DNA of 41,658 nt, taken from assembly GCF_005405445.1 (NCBI RefSeq), contig NZ_BJEB01000012.1, positions 1-41,658 on the forward strand, written 5' to 3'. The notes below the pieces were generated by a model. The model was not told where the DNA came from. It did not search any database and saw nothing but the letters and a program-made list of their open reading frames with translations. The position numbers and the translations under genes were made by a program. Source of the stretch: Paucilactobacillus nenjiangensis. GTDB taxonomy: Bacteria; Bacillota; Bacilli; Lactobacillales; Lactobacillaceae. Positions 24,891 to 35,006 of this stretch are shown one piece after another; the stretch's first letter is position 1, and each line of letters starts with the position of its first letter.

Positions 24891-26189
24891 ATGGAAAAAC
24901 ATCAGTATTCAAGATTTAATGAAACTATTTATTCTCAAAAAATGGACAATGGATTGTTAGTTCAAGTTTTACCCAAAAAGGATTTTCATAAAGCTTACGC
25001 GATTTTGACCGTCGATTTTGGTTCAATTGACCGCACCTTTGTTCCTAAGGGACAAACTGACATGATTACAATTCCAGATGGAATTGCACATTTTTTGGAA
25101 CATAAAATGTTTGAAAAAGAGGATCACGATGCCTTTGATTTATTTGGCAAATTAGGCGCAGATTCAAATGCATTTACTAGCTTTACTCAAACAAGCTATT
25201 TGTTTTCTGGCAGTGATCATATTCATGAAAATCTAGATGTATTATTGGATTTTGTTCAAGACCCATATTTTTCTGCTAAAACAGTTGAAAAAGAAAAAGG
25301 TATTATTGGTCAAGAAATTAGTATGTACGATGATGATCCAAATTGGCGCTTATATTTCGGCATTTTGGGAAATATATATCCACAAGATCCAATGCACATT
25401 GACATTGCCGGAACCAAAGAAACAATCGCAAAAATCAGTGCTGATGATTTATATACCACTTACAACACCTTCTATCAGCCTAATAATATGAATTTGTTCA
25501 TTGTTGGTAACGTTGAACCTGAAGCGACAATCCAGTGGGTTGAGGCTAACCAACAAGCTAAACAGTTTGACGAACCAACCGATGTTGAAGTCTCTTTTGA
25601 ATTGAACGCGCCTGATGGTTCAGATGTAATACCGTTTAGAACACTTGAAATGGACGTTTCACGACCAAAAGTCATGGTGGGCATTAGAGGGCTAAAAGAA
25701 ATAGAACCAGGCCGAGAAGGACTAAAATATCGAATTGCAGTTGAATTGCTACTAGATACTTTGTTTGATGACACATCAGATAAGTATTTAGAATTGTATG
25801 ACAATGGTACGATTGATGATTCATTCAGTTATAATTTTGAAATGCAACGTGGCTTCCATTTTGCTTATTTTAGTGCTGATACAGATGATACAGAGCGCTT
25901 TTCTGACGAAATTGTGGATATTTTAGAACATGCAAATGATTATTTAGTGCAAGGCCAAGATCGCTTTGAAAACTTAAAACGTTCAATCTTGGGACGAATG
26001 ATAGGGATGATGGACTCTCCTGAAGCCATTTCCAATAGATATGCCGGCAAATTATTCGGCAATACGAATTTACTAGATGAAGTTGAAATTTTAGAATCTG
26101 TCACGTTTGACGATGTGTTGAGTGTTATTCCGGAATTTATTCAACCTGCTGGTATATCAGTATTCCATATTATTCCTCGGAATAACTAA
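24891..26189 (+). CDS. M16 family zinc metallopeptidase (YmfH-like)
   Basis: A 432-residue M16 peptidase. The inverted zinc motif HxxEH is present (AHFLEHKMFE), with the downstream Glu in EKEKGIIGQEISMYDDDP. The C-terminal lobe is less conserved. It most likely forms a dimer with the upstream zinc-less paralogue, giving one active site per pair. An ATG at 24873 would overlap the upstream gene by 17 bases; ATG at 24891, with GGAG upstream, begins the protein MEKHQYSRFNE and is preferred. Translational coupling is likely. The pair lies just before rodZ-pgsA, the conserved Firmicute order. Confidence 0.92.
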   Translation: MEKHQYSRFNETIYSQKMDNGLLVQVLPKKDFHKAYAILTVDFGSIDRTFVPKGQTDMITIPDGIAHFLEHKMFEKEDHDAFDLFGKLGADSNAFTSFTQTSYLFSGSDHIHENLDVLLDFVQDPYFSAKTVEKEKGIIGQEISMYDDDPNWRLYFGILGNIYPQDPMHIDIAGTKETIAKISADDLYTTYNTFYQPNNMNLFIVGNVEPEATIQWVEANQQAKQFDEPTDVEVSFELNAPDGSDVIPFRTLEMDVSRPKVMVGIRGLKEIEPGREGLKYRIAVELLLDTLFDDTSDKYLELYDNGTIDDSFSYNFEMQRGFHFAYFSADTDDTERFSDEIVDILEHANDYLVQGQDRFENLKRSILGRMIGMMDSPEAISNRYAGKLFGNTNLLDEVEILESVTFDDVLSVIPEFIQPAGISVFHIIPRNN

Positions 26190-26235
26190 AGAAAATTTCA
26201 ATGTTTTTTCAATCATTTGCACTCTCAAATGTGAT

Positions 26236-26244
26236 ATACTTTCG
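26236..26244 (+). promoter_or_regulatory. Candidate rodZ promoter, extended -10
   Basis: TGA followed by TATACT (about 26236-26241) forms an extended -10 about 45 bases before rodZ. No strong -35 is seen. Confidence 0.45.
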
Positions 26245-26286
26245 TTCGTAATGGTGAATAATACAGTATTGGAGATATCGAGATAA

Positions 26287-27195
26287 ATGGATAACAATGA
26301 AGTTGGTCAAATCGGCCGTAAATTACGTGATGCCCGTGTTGCCAAGGGACTCACACTTGATGATTTACAACAAACCACGAAGATTCAAAAGAGATTTTTA
26401 ATTGCCATTGAAGACGAAAATTTTGATGAATTGCCAGGTGATTTTTATGTCCGGGCATTTATTAAACAATATGCTGAAACTGTCGGATTAGATGGTGAAG
26501 CATTATTGCAAGAATTTAATGAACAACTTCCTGATGTTCATTCTGTTGAATATGAAGAAAAAATTACTGAAAATGAACCGGCAACTCGATCAAGTAAAAC
26601 TAAAACTTCTAGTGGACTGGATAACTTGCGTCAATACATTCCAACGGTGATTGTCGTCGTGATTGTCATTGCCATTTTGGGTGCGATTTGGTTGACTGCA
26701 ATCCATAGTCGTTCAAATAATAAGAGCACTAATGCTGATAGCAGTTCTGTGTCTGTATCAAGTAGCTCTACGAAGAAAACTTCTTCAAGCAGTAAGAAGG
26801 CCAGTTCTTCAAGCAAATCAGAATCGAAAAAAGATTCTAGTTCAAGTGCTTTAAAAGTCACTGCCGCATCACGTACTAGCAGTGCAGCAACATTTAATGT
26901 GACTGGTAAAGTTTCAAGTGATTATACTTTAGGCTTGTCAGCGACGGAATCATCATGGTTACAAGTAACTTCAGGTGGTTCAACGCTTTATAGTGGGACT
27001 CTTGAAAGCGGCGGCTCAAAGAGTGTTAAAGTTGATAGTTCTGCTACTTCAATTACACTATCAGTGGGTAATGGTGCAGGTACCAAGGTTAAATTGAATG
27101 GGAAAACACTAGATATCACAGATTCTGGAACATATCCTAATGTTAGAACTGTGACAATCCAATTGAATGGCACCTCATCAAGTTCATCTAATTAA
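26287..27195 (+). CDS. rodZ: RodZ-like cytoskeletal protein (HTH, membrane segment, DUF4115)
   Basis: A 302-residue bitopic membrane protein. N-terminal helix-turn-helix of the HTH_25 type at residues 5-75 (IGRKLRDARVAKGLTLDDL, IEDENFDELPGDFYVRAFIKQYAE), one membrane segment at about 118-137 (VIVVVIVIAILGAIWLTAI), a Ser/Lys-rich linker at about 140-195, and a C-terminal beta domain like DUF4115 (SSWLQVTSGGSTLYSGTLESGG). RodZ anchors MreB filaments to the membrane; the helix-turn-helix binds MreB and is not thought to be a DNA regulator. The very serine-rich linker probably crosses the wall-facing space. Followed closely by pgsA. Confidence 0.9.
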   Translation: MDNNEVGQIGRKLRDARVAKGLTLDDLQQTTKIQKRFLIAIEDENFDELPGDFYVRAFIKQYAETVGLDGEALLQEFNEQLPDVHSVEYEEKITENEPATRSSKTKTSSGLDNLRQYIPTVIVVVIVIAILGAIWLTAIHSRSNNKSTNADSSSVSVSSSSTKKTSSSSKKASSSSKSESKKDSSSSALKVTAASRTSSAATFNVTGKVSSDYTLGLSATESSWLQVTSGGSTLYSGTLESGGSKSVKVDSSATSITLSVGNGAGTKVKLNGKTLDITDSGTYPNVRTVTIQLNGTSSSSSN

Positions 27196-27221
27196 AAGTT
27201 TTTATTACTGGAGGGTTTGGT

Positions 27222-27806
27222 TTGAATTTACCAAATAAGTTAACTGTATTACGTTTAATTGCAATTCCTTTTTTCTTGTTACTGTTAGTTTTACCACTCG
27301 ATTGGGGAACTATCTCGTTTGCAGGGGCTACGGTTCCGGTCACTCAATTAGTTGCTGCCATTATTTTCTTAGCAGCAGTTATTACTGATAACTTGGATGG
27401 AATTATTGCCAGAAAGTATCACTTGATTACAAACTTCGGTAAGTTCACAGATCCGTTGGCTGACAAACTGTTGGTTATGACTGCATTTATCATGTTGACT
27501 TCAATGAATGTTGTTCCAGCTTGGGTTACTGTCGTCATTATTTGGCGTGAATTAGCCGTTACTGGTCTTCGCTTATTGATTATTGAAACCAACGGTGAAG
27601 TGTTAGCTGCTAAAATGCCTGGAAAAATAAAAACAGTTAGTCAATTTATTGCAATTTTGTTCTTACTGTTAGACAATATGTTTTTCGCTCTTGCCAATAT
27701 TCCATTTGGTGAAATTATGCTTTATGTATGCTTATTCTTCACGGTATATTCTGGCATCGATTATTTTGTCAAAGGTCGTTCTGTTTTTTCAGATGGCTTA
27801 AAATAA
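27222..27806 (+). CDS. pgsA: CDP-diacylglycerol-glycerol-3-phosphate 3-phosphatidyltransferase
   Basis: A 194-residue membrane enzyme with about four to five hydrophobic segments. It makes phosphatidylglycerol phosphate, the first committed step to phosphatidylglycerol, which cardiolipin synthase and lipoteichoic acid synthesis need. The CDP-alcohol phosphotransferase motif D-G-xx-A-R-8x-G-xxx-D-xxx-D is complete (LDGIIARK, then FGKFTDPLADKL). The start is TTG at 27222, giving MNLPNKLTVLRL, with GGAGG upstream. It follows rodZ by 26 bases and ends in its own terminator. Confidence 0.95.
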   Translation: MNLPNKLTVLRLIAIPFFLLLLVLPLDWGTISFAGATVPVTQLVAAIIFLAAVITDNLDGIIARKYHLITNFGKFTDPLADKLLVMTAFIMLTSMNVVPAWVTVVIIWRELAVTGLRLLIIETNGEVLAAKMPGKIKTVSQFIAILFLLLDNMFFALANIPFGEIMLYVCLFFTVYSGIDYFVKGRSVFSDGLK

Positions 27807-27813
27807 ACAAACC

Positions 27814-27846
27814 AACTGAGAAATTAAATATTTCTCAGTTTTTTTG
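27814..27846 (+). terminator. pgsA terminator
   Basis: AACTGAGAAA (27814-27823) pairs with TTTCTCAGTT (27831-27840), followed by T residues. Confidence 0.88.
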
Positions 27847-27894
27847 TCAAAAAAATCAATTTTTTTCGTATTTAACTAGTGTAAGGAGGAAAAT

Positions 27895-29136
27895 ATGCAA
27901 GCTGAGATAATTTCAATTGGGACAGAGTTGTTACTTGGACGAATTGTGAACTCCAACGCAAAATACATTGCTGCAAAATTGGCTGATATCGGAATTGAGG
28001 TTAGGTATCAAACAACGATTGGCGATAATCCTGCTCATATTCAAGAAGCTTTGAAGATTGCGAGTCAACGCAACGATTTGATTATTATGAGTGGTGGATT
28101 GGGTCCCACATTGGATGATATGACGAAACCTGCCGTTGCTGAATTCCTCAAAACAAATTTAATTCTTGATGATCAGCAATTAGACCGAATTAAGCAAAAA
28201 TTTGTGGAGCAGAATCGTCAATTTGTCGAAACCAATATTAGGCAAGCCCAGTACTTGGCCGGTGGACAGAAACTGTTAAATCATCACGGTTTGGCTCTTG
28301 GAGACTTTTATCAAAATGAGGCCGGAACTGATGTGGTGTTATTACCAGGTCCGCCATCTGAGATGGAACCAATGATGGATGAACTCGTACCAATTTTGAT
28401 TGATAGCTATCACCTTAAACATCAATTGATTTCGACCGTAATGAAATTTTACGGTATTTCTGAATCACAATTAATGTCTGAATTGGATGATTTAGTAAGT
28501 GAGTCAAGTCGAGTTTCGATTGCATCTTATGGAAAAGGTAATGAGATATGGTTACGGCTAACTATTTTTGATGATGGACAAGATGATGCTCAGCAAATAA
28601 TTGATCAGGTACAACAGACCATTGCACAGCGTTTTCCGAGTTATTACTTTTCAGATAACGTTCAAGAAAGTTTAGCTGCAATTGTAGTTCAGTTGCTTAA
28701 ATCAAAGCACAAGACAATTACCGCCGCTGAGAGTTTAACAGCAGGAATGTTTCAAAGCACAATTGCTTCAGTGCCTGGTGCATCTCAAATTTTCACAGGT
28801 GGGTTTGTGACTTATTCGAATCAAGTTAAGGAACAGCTACTTGGTATTCCGGCAGAAATTATTAATCAAAATGGCGTGGTTAGCGCAGAAACTGCCATAT
28901 ATATGGCAGATAATTCCAGTAAAATTATGCATTCAAATATTGGAGTTTCCTTCACGGGCGTAGCTGGGCCAGATAGTTTAGAAGGTAACCCGGCAGGGAC
29001 AGTTTGGTTAGGTTTAGCAGGCTTTGGAGAGACAATTACAAAAAAAATTCAATTTGCTACAACAGAATCGCGTAACTCAATTAGAGAAAAAAGTGTTATG
29101 TCTGCGTTGCAAATGATTTGGTTGCAATTAAAATAA
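27895..29136 (+). CDS. cinA: CinA family protein (competence/damage-inducible, NMN deamidase-type C-terminus)
   Basis: A 413-residue two-domain protein. The N-terminal molybdopterin-binding-like domain (GTELLLGRIVNSN, SGGLGPTLDDMTK) belongs to the family with ADP-ribose pyrophosphatase activity. The C-terminal CinA domain (AAESLTAGMFQSTIASVPGASQIFTGGFVTYSN) is the nicotinamide mononucleotide deamidase type. AAGGAGG precedes the ATG. It sits directly before recA, the order known from Streptococcus and lactobacilli. Here, however, recA has its own SOS-box promoter in the gap, so the two can be expressed separately. Confidence 0.94.
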   Translation: MQAEIISIGTELLLGRIVNSNAKYIAAKLADIGIEVRYQTTIGDNPAHIQEALKIASQRNDLIIMSGGLGPTLDDMTKPAVAEFLKTNLILDDQQLDRIKQKFVEQNRQFVETNIRQAQYLAGGQKLLNHHGLALGDFYQNEAGTDVVLLPGPPSEMEPMMDELVPILIDSYHLKHQLISTVMKFYGISESQLMSELDDLVSESSRVSIASYGKGNEIWLRLTIFDDGQDDAQQIIDQVQQTIAQRFPSYYFSDNVQESLAAIVVQLLKSKHKTITAAESLTAGMFQSTIASVPGASQIFTGGFVTYSNQVKEQLLGIPAEIINQNGVVSAETAIYMADNSSKIMHSNIGVSFTGVAGPDSLEGNPAGTVWLGLAGFGETITKKIQFATTESRNSIREKSVMSALQMIWLQLK

Positions 29137-29140
29137 AATA

Positions 29141-29154
29141 CGAACCTTTGTTCG
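29141..29154. promoter_or_regulatory. LexA (SOS) box upstream of recA
   Basis: CGAACCTTTGTTCG is a perfect match to the Gram-positive LexA operator pattern CGAAC-4n-GTTCG. It starts four bases after the cinA stop codon and lies just upstream of the recA -35 box. LexA bound here would repress recA until DNA damage. I found no comparable site ahead of ruvA. Confidence 0.9.
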
Positions 29155-29161
29155 ATTTTTC

Positions 29162-29189
29162 TTGCATTTTTATTTCTAACTGATATGAT
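29162..29189 (+). promoter_or_regulatory. recA promoter
   Basis: TTGCAT (29162-29167) and TATGAT (29184-29189) are 16 bases apart, with TG ahead of the -10. It lies immediately downstream of the SOS box. Confidence 0.7.
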
Positions 29190-29230
29190 AGTTAAGAGAG
29201 ATTTACCCCAATCTGAGGAGGAACGAAAAG

Positions 29231-30277
29231 TTGGCAGATCAACGTCAAGCAGCTTTAGATGCTGCTCTTAAAAGAATTGAAAAGAATTTCGGTAAGGGAT
29301 CTATTATGCGAATGGGTGAAAAAAGTGACATGAATGTCGCTACCGTTTCCAGTGGATCACTTGCACTTGATGAAGCTCTTGGAGTAGGTGGATACCCTAA
29401 GGGACGGATTATTGAAATGTATGGCCCTGAAAGTTCTGGTAAAACAACCGTTGCGCTTCATGCAGTTGCAGAAGTTCAGGCAAAAGGTGGAACAGCTGCC
29501 TATATCGATGCTGAAAATGCCATGGATCCAAAATATGCTGAAGCTTTAGGTGTTAATATTGACGATTTATTACTTTCTCAACCAGATACTGGTGAAGAAG
29601 GCTTGGAAATTGCTGATGCTTTAATTTCTAGTGGAGCCATCGATATTGTTGTCGTTGATTCCGTTGCTGCACTTGTACCTCGTGCAGAAATTGAAGGAGA
29701 AATGGGTGATGCCCATGTCGGACTTCAAGCACGATTGATGTCACAAGCACTACGTAAGTTATCAGGATCTATTAATCAAACCAAAACGATTGCAATTTTC
29801 ATTAATCAAATTCGTGAAAAAGTTGGGGTTATGTTTGGTAACCCTGAAACAACGCCTGGTGGTCGTGCACTGAAGTTCTATTCTACTGTCCGACTTGAAA
29901 TCAGACGTGGGGAACAAATCAAGGATGGCACTGAAGTTATCGGTAACCGTACCAAGATTAAAGTTGTTAAAAATAAGGTCGCACCTCCTTTCCGCCGTGC
30001 CGAAGTTGATATCATGTACGGACAAGGAATCTCTAAGACTGGTGAATTGCTCGATATGGCAGTTGAAAAAGACTTGGTTAACAAGAGTGGTGCCTGGTAT
30101 TCATACGGTGATGACCGAATTGGTCAGGGCCGTGAGAATGCAAAACAATATTTTGCTGATAACCCTGCAGCAATGGCAGAGTTGAATGCCAAGGTTCGTG
30201 CAGCTTATGGAATGGATGGTATCAGTGATACAGCTGCTGAACCAGAAGTAAGCGAACAACCAGCAGAACAAGAATAA
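29231..30277 (+). CDS. recA: Recombinase RecA
   Basis: A 348-residue RecA. Walker [10 protein letters not shown] at 65-73; the DNA-binding loop lines [20 protein letters not shown] and [27 protein letters not shown] are intact. The acidic C-terminus ([12 protein letters not shown]) is normal. It coats single-stranded DNA, drives strand exchange and triggers LexA self-cleavage. The start is TTG at 29231, giving [13 protein letters not shown], with GAGGAGG at the right distance; TTG for such a highly expressed gene is slightly unusual. Controlled by the SOS box upstream. Followed by 418 bases with a palindromic repeat before rny. Confidence 0.98.
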   Translation: MADQRQAALDAALKRIEKNFGKGSIMRMGEKSDMNVATVSSGSLALDEALGVGGYPKGRIIEMYGPESSGKTTVALHAVAEVQAKGGTAAYIDAENAMDPKYAEALGVNIDDLLLSQPDTGEEGLEIADALISSGAIDIVVVDSVAALVPRAEIEGEMGDAHVGLQARLMSQALRKLSGSINQTKTIAIFINQIREKVGVMFGNPETTPGGRALKFYSTVRLEIRRGEQIKDGTEVIGNRTKIKVVKNKVAPPFRRAEVDIMYGQGISKTGELLDMAVEKDLVNKSGAWYSYGDDRIGQGRENAKQYFADNPAAMAELNAKVRAAYGMDGISDTAAEPEVSEQPAEQE

Positions 30278-30374
30278 TTAATTGGAGTTGTGTGACATCA
30301 GTCGAACAAATCATGGATATCGTGTAGTGTTTTGACTTATCGAACTGATTCGTAAATAGTTTATATCAAAAGAT

Positions 30375-30425
30375 GGAGTTGTTGAACAAAACGTTAGTTT
30401 TATTCTGCGGCTCCTCTTTTGTTGT
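30375..30425 (+). terminator. Palindromic repeat / terminator downstream of recA
   Basis: GGAGTTGTTGAACAAAAC (30375-30392) pairs with GTTTTATTCTGCGGCTCC (30397-30414) with two mismatches and several G-T pairs, loop GTTA, followed by TCTTTTGTT. It shares ACAAAACGTTAGTTTT with the hairpin at 22043-22058. Probably the recA terminator. Confidence 0.65.
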
Positions 30426-30576
30426 CTTTTATCGATAAATATAAAAAAATTTATTATGACTATCGGAGTTCGGATTAAGTAATCAAAACGTTACTTAATT
30501 AGGCTTTAAGCAAAAATTAATGTTAAAAAGCATATGAAAATATTAAATCAGCTTTGTTTGTTGTTCATACAATTTA

Positions 30577-30605
30577 TTGACATGCCATCCACTCAAGATT
30601 AAAAT
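30577..30605 (+). promoter_or_regulatory. rny promoter
   Basis: TTGACA (30577-30582) and TAAAAT (30600-30605) are exactly 17 bases apart. This leaves an untranslated leader of about 84 bases before rny. Confidence 0.75.
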
Positions 30606-30695
30606 TAAGTGTGTGTGAATAATCATTTAACACATTCAAAAATTTTAAGATTATTAACCAAACAACAAATTAATAAGTGATGCGGAGGTGAAACA

Positions 30696-32255
30696 ATGAG
30701 TGCTTTAAGCATAGTTCTCGCCGCGATCGCTATAGTTGTCGGTGGTGCAATTGGCTACTTCGTCCGTAAGTCAACTTACGAACAAAAAGTAGATCAAGCA
30801 CGTAATAGTGCCGAAGGAATTATCTCGAGTGCAAAAAAGGACGCTGAGACTGCCAAGAAAGAAGCTATTATCGAGGCTAAAGAGGAGAGTCATCAGTATC
30901 GGGCTAGCATTGAAGAAGAATTAAAAGAACGTAGATCTGAATTGCAAAAACAAGAGGATCGACTCCTTCAACGTGAAACAACCTTGGATCACAAAGATAA
31001 CGCCATTGAAAAACGCGAAAATGTTCTAAGTGAGCGAGAACAAGAAAATGCAACACGCAAAGAACAAATTCAAAGAGATCAACAACATGTAACTGAATTA
31101 ATTGAACAACGACAGGCCGACTTACAAATTGTTGCTGAAATGTCTAAAGATGATGCGAGAACATTGATTTTAGATGATGTGAAATCGCACCTTACTCACG
31201 AACGAGAAGTTATGATTCGTGATAGTGAACAGGAAGCAGCAGCAGTTGCCGATAAAAAAGCAAAAGAGTTAATTGTTTCTGCTATTCAACGAAGTGCGGC
31301 AGACATGGTATCTGAAACAACCGTTTCAGTTGTTACTTTGCCAAATGATGACATGAAAGGCCGAATTATTGGTCGTGAAGGTCGTAATATTCGTACCTTA
31401 GAAACATTAACGGGAATCGATTTAATCATTGATGATACTCCTGAAGCTGTCGTTTTAAGCGGATTTGATCCGATTAGACGTGAAATTGCTAAGATGGCCC
31501 TTGAGAAACTGATTCAAGACGGAAGAATTCATCCGGCACGAATTGAAGAGGCGGTAGAAAAAGCTCAAAAAGACATGGATCAACAGCTTCGTGAAGCTGG
31601 GGAACAAACAGTCTTTGACTTGGGAGTGCATTCTATCCATCCAGATTTAATCAAGATTATTGGACGCATGAAGTATCGAACTAGTTATGGTCAAAACGTA
31701 TTAAATCATTCAATTGAAGTTGCTAAGATTGCTGGCATTATGGCTGGCGAACTTGGTGAAGACGTTACTTTAGCTAAGCGCGCAGGGTTACTACACGATA
31801 TAGGTAAAGCAGTTGATCATGAAGTTGAAGGTTCACACGTAGAATTAGGTGTTGAATTAACAACGAAGTACAAGGAAAATTCTGTGGTAATTAATACCAT
31901 CGCTTCTCATCATGGAGATGTCGAACCAGAATCCATTATTGCTGTACTTGTGCAAACCGCGGATGCAATTTCTGGAGCCCGTCCAGGAGCAAGAAGCGAA
32001 TCGCTCGAGAATTATATTCAAAGATTGAAACAATTGGAAACTATTGCTAACAAGCATGCTGGCGTGGATCATAGTTATGCAATCCAAGCCGGACGTGAAG
32101 TTCGTGTAATGGTAGAGCCAAAAAACGTTTCAGATTTGGAAGCAACAGCCTTGTCTCATGATATTAAGAATGAGATTGAAGATGAACTTGAATATCCAGG
32201 CCATATTAAAGTGACTGTTATTCGTGAAGTTCGCGCAATTGATTACGCAAAGTAA
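30696..32255 (+). CDS. rny: Ribonuclease Y
   Basis: A 519-residue membrane-anchored endoribonuclease that starts mRNA decay in Firmicutes. N-terminal membrane segment at about residues 3-22, then a long charged coiled coil to about 190, a KH RNA-binding domain near 210-270 ([20 protein letters not shown]), and an HD domain with the catalytic His-Asp at 367-368 (LLHDIGKA). Length equals that of the Bacillus enzyme within one residue. GCGGAGGTG precedes the ATG. A single gene with its own promoter and terminator between recA and mutS. Confidence 0.97.
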   Translation: MSALSIVLAAIAIVVGGAIGYFVRKSTYEQKVDQARNSAEGIISSAKKDAETAKKEAIIEAKEESHQYRASIEEELKERRSELQKQEDRLLQRETTLDHKDNAIEKRENVLSEREQENATRKEQIQRDQQHVTELIEQRQADLQIVAEMSKDDARTLILDDVKSHLTHEREVMIRDSEQEAAAVADKKAKELIVSAIQRSAADMVSETTVSVVTLPNDDMKGRIIGREGRNIRTLETLTGIDLIIDDTPEAVVLSGFDPIRREIAKMALEKLIQDGRIHPARIEEAVEKAQKDMDQQLREAGEQTVFDLGVHSIHPDLIKIIGRMKYRTSYGQNVLNHSIEVAKIAGIMAGELGEDVTLAKRAGLLHDIGKAVDHEVEGSHVELGVELTTKYKENSVVINTIASHHGDVEPESIIAVLVQTADAISGARPGARSESLENYIQRLKQLETIANKHAGVDHSYAIQAGREVRVMVEPKNVSDLEATALSHDIKNEIEDELEYPGHIKVTVIREVRAIDYAK

Positions 32256-32291
32256 GGATTGTCCCAGAATTTTCTGGGCAATCCTTTTTTG
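32255..32291 (+). terminator. rny terminator
   Basis: AGGATTG-TCCCAGAA (32255-32269) pairs with TTCTGGG-CAATCCT (32272-32285), followed by six T. It begins at the last base of the rny stop codon. Confidence 0.9.
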
Positions 32292-32328
32292 TCGCCTGGG
32301 TAAATTTATACTTTAAATCGTAAATCGT

Positions 32329-32337
32329 GGTAAAATT
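32329..32337 (+). promoter_or_regulatory. Candidate mutS promoter, extended -10
   Basis: TGG followed by TAAAAT (about 32332-32337) forms an extended -10 about 40 bases before mutS, the same arrangement as one candidate ahead of cls. No clear -35. Confidence 0.45.
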
Positions 32338-32375
32338 ATAGGAGTATTTCCAAATGACAGATGAGGTGAATTTGC

Positions 32376-34973
32376 GTGCCACAAAAAACTAAAGAAACGC
32401 CGATGATGCAACAATATCAGGCGATTAAAGATCAATATCAAGATGCATTTTTATTTTATCGACTCGGAGATTTTTACGAGTTATTTAATGATGATGCAAT
32501 TAAAGGTTCTCAAATTCTTGAGCTAACGTTAACGACACGAAATAAAAGTGCGGTTGATCCAATTCCAATGTGTGGAGTACCTCACCATGCTGCAGAAAAT
32601 TATATTGATATTTTAGTTGATAAGGGCTATAAGGTCGCGGTTTGTGAACAAGTTGAAGATCCCAAAGAAGCTAAAGGGATGGTAAAACGTGAAGTTACCC
32701 GATTAGTCACTCCTGGAACACAAATGGATGTCAAAGGTGACCAAACACATGACAACAATTATTTAACGGCGATTATGTCAGAGGATAAAAGTTTTGGCCT
32801 AGCTTATACCGACTTATCAACTGGTGAATTAAAGACAACATTTTTGTCAGACCAAAATGCAGTTTTAAACGAGATGATTAATCTAAGAACTAAAGAAGTT
32901 GTTGTTGACGACTCAATTAATGATGAATTAATCAATAAAATTACTCAGCAATCAATCTTAATCTCACATCAAAATTCAATTTCAGAAAGCTCAGAATTAA
33001 ATTTTCTAATTCAAGATCTGGATCAATCAACTGAAGAACACGTGGTAGGATTACTTATTTCGTATTTAATCACAACACAAAAAAGAGCCTTAGATCACTT
33101 ACAACGTGCCGTTTCATACGAGACTTCCTATTTTCTCAAAATGGATCATTATTCTAAGTACAATTTGGAACTAACCACAAATATACGAAGTGGTAAAAAA
33201 CAAGGTACTTTAAGTTGGTTGTTGGATGAAACTAGAACAGCGATGGGGAGCCGATTGCTAAAACAATGGCTTGACCGTCCATTATTAGATCAGTCAGCCA
33301 TTGAAAGCCGACAAGATAAGGTTCAAGAGTTACTCAACCATTATTTTGAACGCAGTAATTTACAAGAAGAGTTAACCAAAGTTTATGATTTAGAAAGGTT
33401 GGCCGGTCGAGTCGCTTATGGGAGCGTTAATGGTCGTGATTTGATTCAATTGTTAACCTCACTTGAACAAATTCCAAAGATTAGTTATGTGCTAGAAAGT
33501 CTTGATTCTGAAACTTTCAACACTTTACTCAAAGGAATGGATCCATTGACTGATATTGCTGACTTGATTAAGGAATCTATCGCGGAAGAACCACCAGTCT
33601 CAATTACGGATGGTGGAGTAATCAAAGATGGCTATAATGAAAAACTTGATAAATACCGTGATGCAATGAAAAATGGTAAACAATGGATTGCTAACTTGGA
33701 GGCCCAAGAAAGAGCAGCAACTGGTATCAGCAACCTTAAAATCGGTTTTAACCGTGTTTTTGGCTACTATATTGAAGTATCAAAGGGAAATGTTGATAAA
33801 CTTGCTGAGGGACGTTACGAGCGTAAACAGACACTAACAAATGCCGAACGGTTTGCAACTCCAGAGTTGAAAGAACGCGAGACTTTAATTTTAGAAGCTC
33901 AAGACAAATCTACAGCGCTGGAATATGAGCTATTTACTCAAATTCGTGAAAACGTGAAATCATCAATAGCTAGATTGCAAAAGCTCGCCAAAGTAGTTTC
34001 TGAATTAGACGTCATTCAAAGCTTTGCGGTGGTCAGTGAAACGTATCATTTTGTTCGCCCAGAATTTAGTGCGGAACATAACCTGTCAATCACCGACGGA
34101 CGCCATCCGGTCGTAGAAAAATTTATGGGGCATCAGTCGTATGTGCCGAACGACGTATCAATGGACAGTGAAACGAACATCTTGTTGATTACTGGTCCAA
34201 ATATGTCTGGTAAGAGTACGTATATGCGTCAATTAGCCTTGACAGTTGTGATGGCACAAATGGGTTGCTTTGTACCAGCTAAAGCGGCCACACTTCCAAT
34301 CTTTGATCAAATATTTACACGAATTGGGGCAGCCGATGATTTGGTTTCTGGACAAAGTACCTTCATGGTTGAAATGCAGGAAGCCAATAATGCACTCAGT
34401 CATGCCAGCTCAAATAGCTTGATTTTATTTGATGAACTGGGTCGAGGAACCGCGACTTTTGATGGGATGGCATTGGCGCAATCAATTATTGAATATTTGC
34501 ATGAAAAAGTTCACGCTAAGACTTTATTTTCAACACATTATCATGAATTGACAGTTTTAGATAAGTCTCTTGAAAACTTAAAAAATGTTCATGTGGGCGC
34601 CGTTGAAAAGAACGGAGAATTGGTCTTTTTACACAAGGTGGAAGATGGACCGGCAGATCAATCATATGGGATCCATGTTGCTAAATTGGCCGGGATGCCT
34701 CAGTCACTGTTGGCTCGCGCCACTTCAATTTTGTCTCAATTAGAGGGCGAAGAAGTGACCATTCCAGATGCGGTTCATGAAACTGTTGAGGAACCCAAAG
34801 CTGCAACCAAAGAACCTGACGAAACAAAAGGTCAAATGGAATTATTCCAAACAGTGGAGCTTGATCCAAAGTATGAACAAGTGATTGAACAAATTAAAAA
34901 ATTAAATCTGATGTCCATGACGCCTATGGATGTTATGAATGTAATTTATGAATGGCAAAAGGAAATTTTATAA
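32376..34973 (+). CDS. mutS: DNA mismatch repair protein MutS
   Basis: An 865-residue mismatch sensor. The mismatch-reading GDFYE motif is at residues 31-35 and the Walker [10 protein letters not shown] near 607-615. Walker B and signature lines follow ([20 protein letters not shown]), then STHYHEL. The C-terminal tail carries an acidic linker and a [21 protein letters not shown] segment typical of the dimer/tetramer domain. The start is GTG at 32376 with GAGGTG upstream. The mutL start follows 33 bases after the stop, so the two form a repair operon. Confidence 0.97.
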   Translation: MPQKTKETPMMQQYQAIKDQYQDAFLFYRLGDFYELFNDDAIKGSQILELTLTTRNKSAVDPIPMCGVPHHAAENYIDILVDKGYKVAVCEQVEDPKEAKGMVKREVTRLVTPGTQMDVKGDQTHDNNYLTAIMSEDKSFGLAYTDLSTGELKTTFLSDQNAVLNEMINLRTKEVVVDDSINDELINKITQQSILISHQNSISESSELNFLIQDLDQSTEEHVVGLLISYLITTQKRALDHLQRAVSYETSYFLKMDHYSKYNLELTTNIRSGKKQGTLSWLLDETRTAMGSRLLKQWLDRPLLDQSAIESRQDKVQELLNHYFERSNLQEELTKVYDLERLAGRVAYGSVNGRDLIQLLTSLEQIPKISYVLESLDSETFNTLLKGMDPLTDIADLIKESIAEEPPVSITDGGVIKDGYNEKLDKYRDAMKNGKQWIANLEAQERAATGISNLKIGFNRVFGYYIEVSKGNVDKLAEGRYERKQTLTNAERFATPELKERETLILEAQDKSTALEYELFTQIRENVKSSIARLQKLAKVVSELDVIQSFAVVSETYHFVRPEFSAEHNLSITDGRHPVVEKFMGHQSYVPNDVSMDSETNILLITGPNMSGKSTYMRQLALTVVMAQMGCFVPAKAATLPIFDQIFTRIGAADDLVSGQSTFMVEMQEANNALSHASSNSLILFDELGRGTATFDGMALAQSIIEYLHEKVHAKTLFSTHYHELTVLDKSLENLKNVHVGAVEKNGELVFLHKVEDGPADQSYGIHVAKLAGMPQSLLARATSILSQLEGEEVTIPDAVHETVEEPKAATKEPDETKGQMELFQTVELDPKYEQVIEQIKKLNLMSMTPMDVMNVIYEWQKEIL

Positions 34974-35006
34974 GCTCAAATATTAAGCTGGAAAGGGGAC
35001 CAATTA

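Larger units (their letters stand above)
30278..30695 (+). other. Intergenic region between recA and rny
   Basis: 418 bases without a gene. It holds, in order: a weak stem ATCAGT-CGA / TCGAACTGAT (30297-30349), the palindromic terminator-like repeat (30375-30425), a perfect 9-bp inverted repeat ATTAAGTAA / TTACTTAAT (30474-30482 and 30491-30499), and the rny promoter. The rest is AT-rich, and I see nothing else in it. Confidence 0.7.

Noticed and set aside
26740-26880. Ser/Lys codon repeats in rodZ as a DNA repeat or CRISPR-like array
   Set aside because: Irregular low-complexity codons of the membrane-to-domain linker; no constant repeat and spacer pattern.
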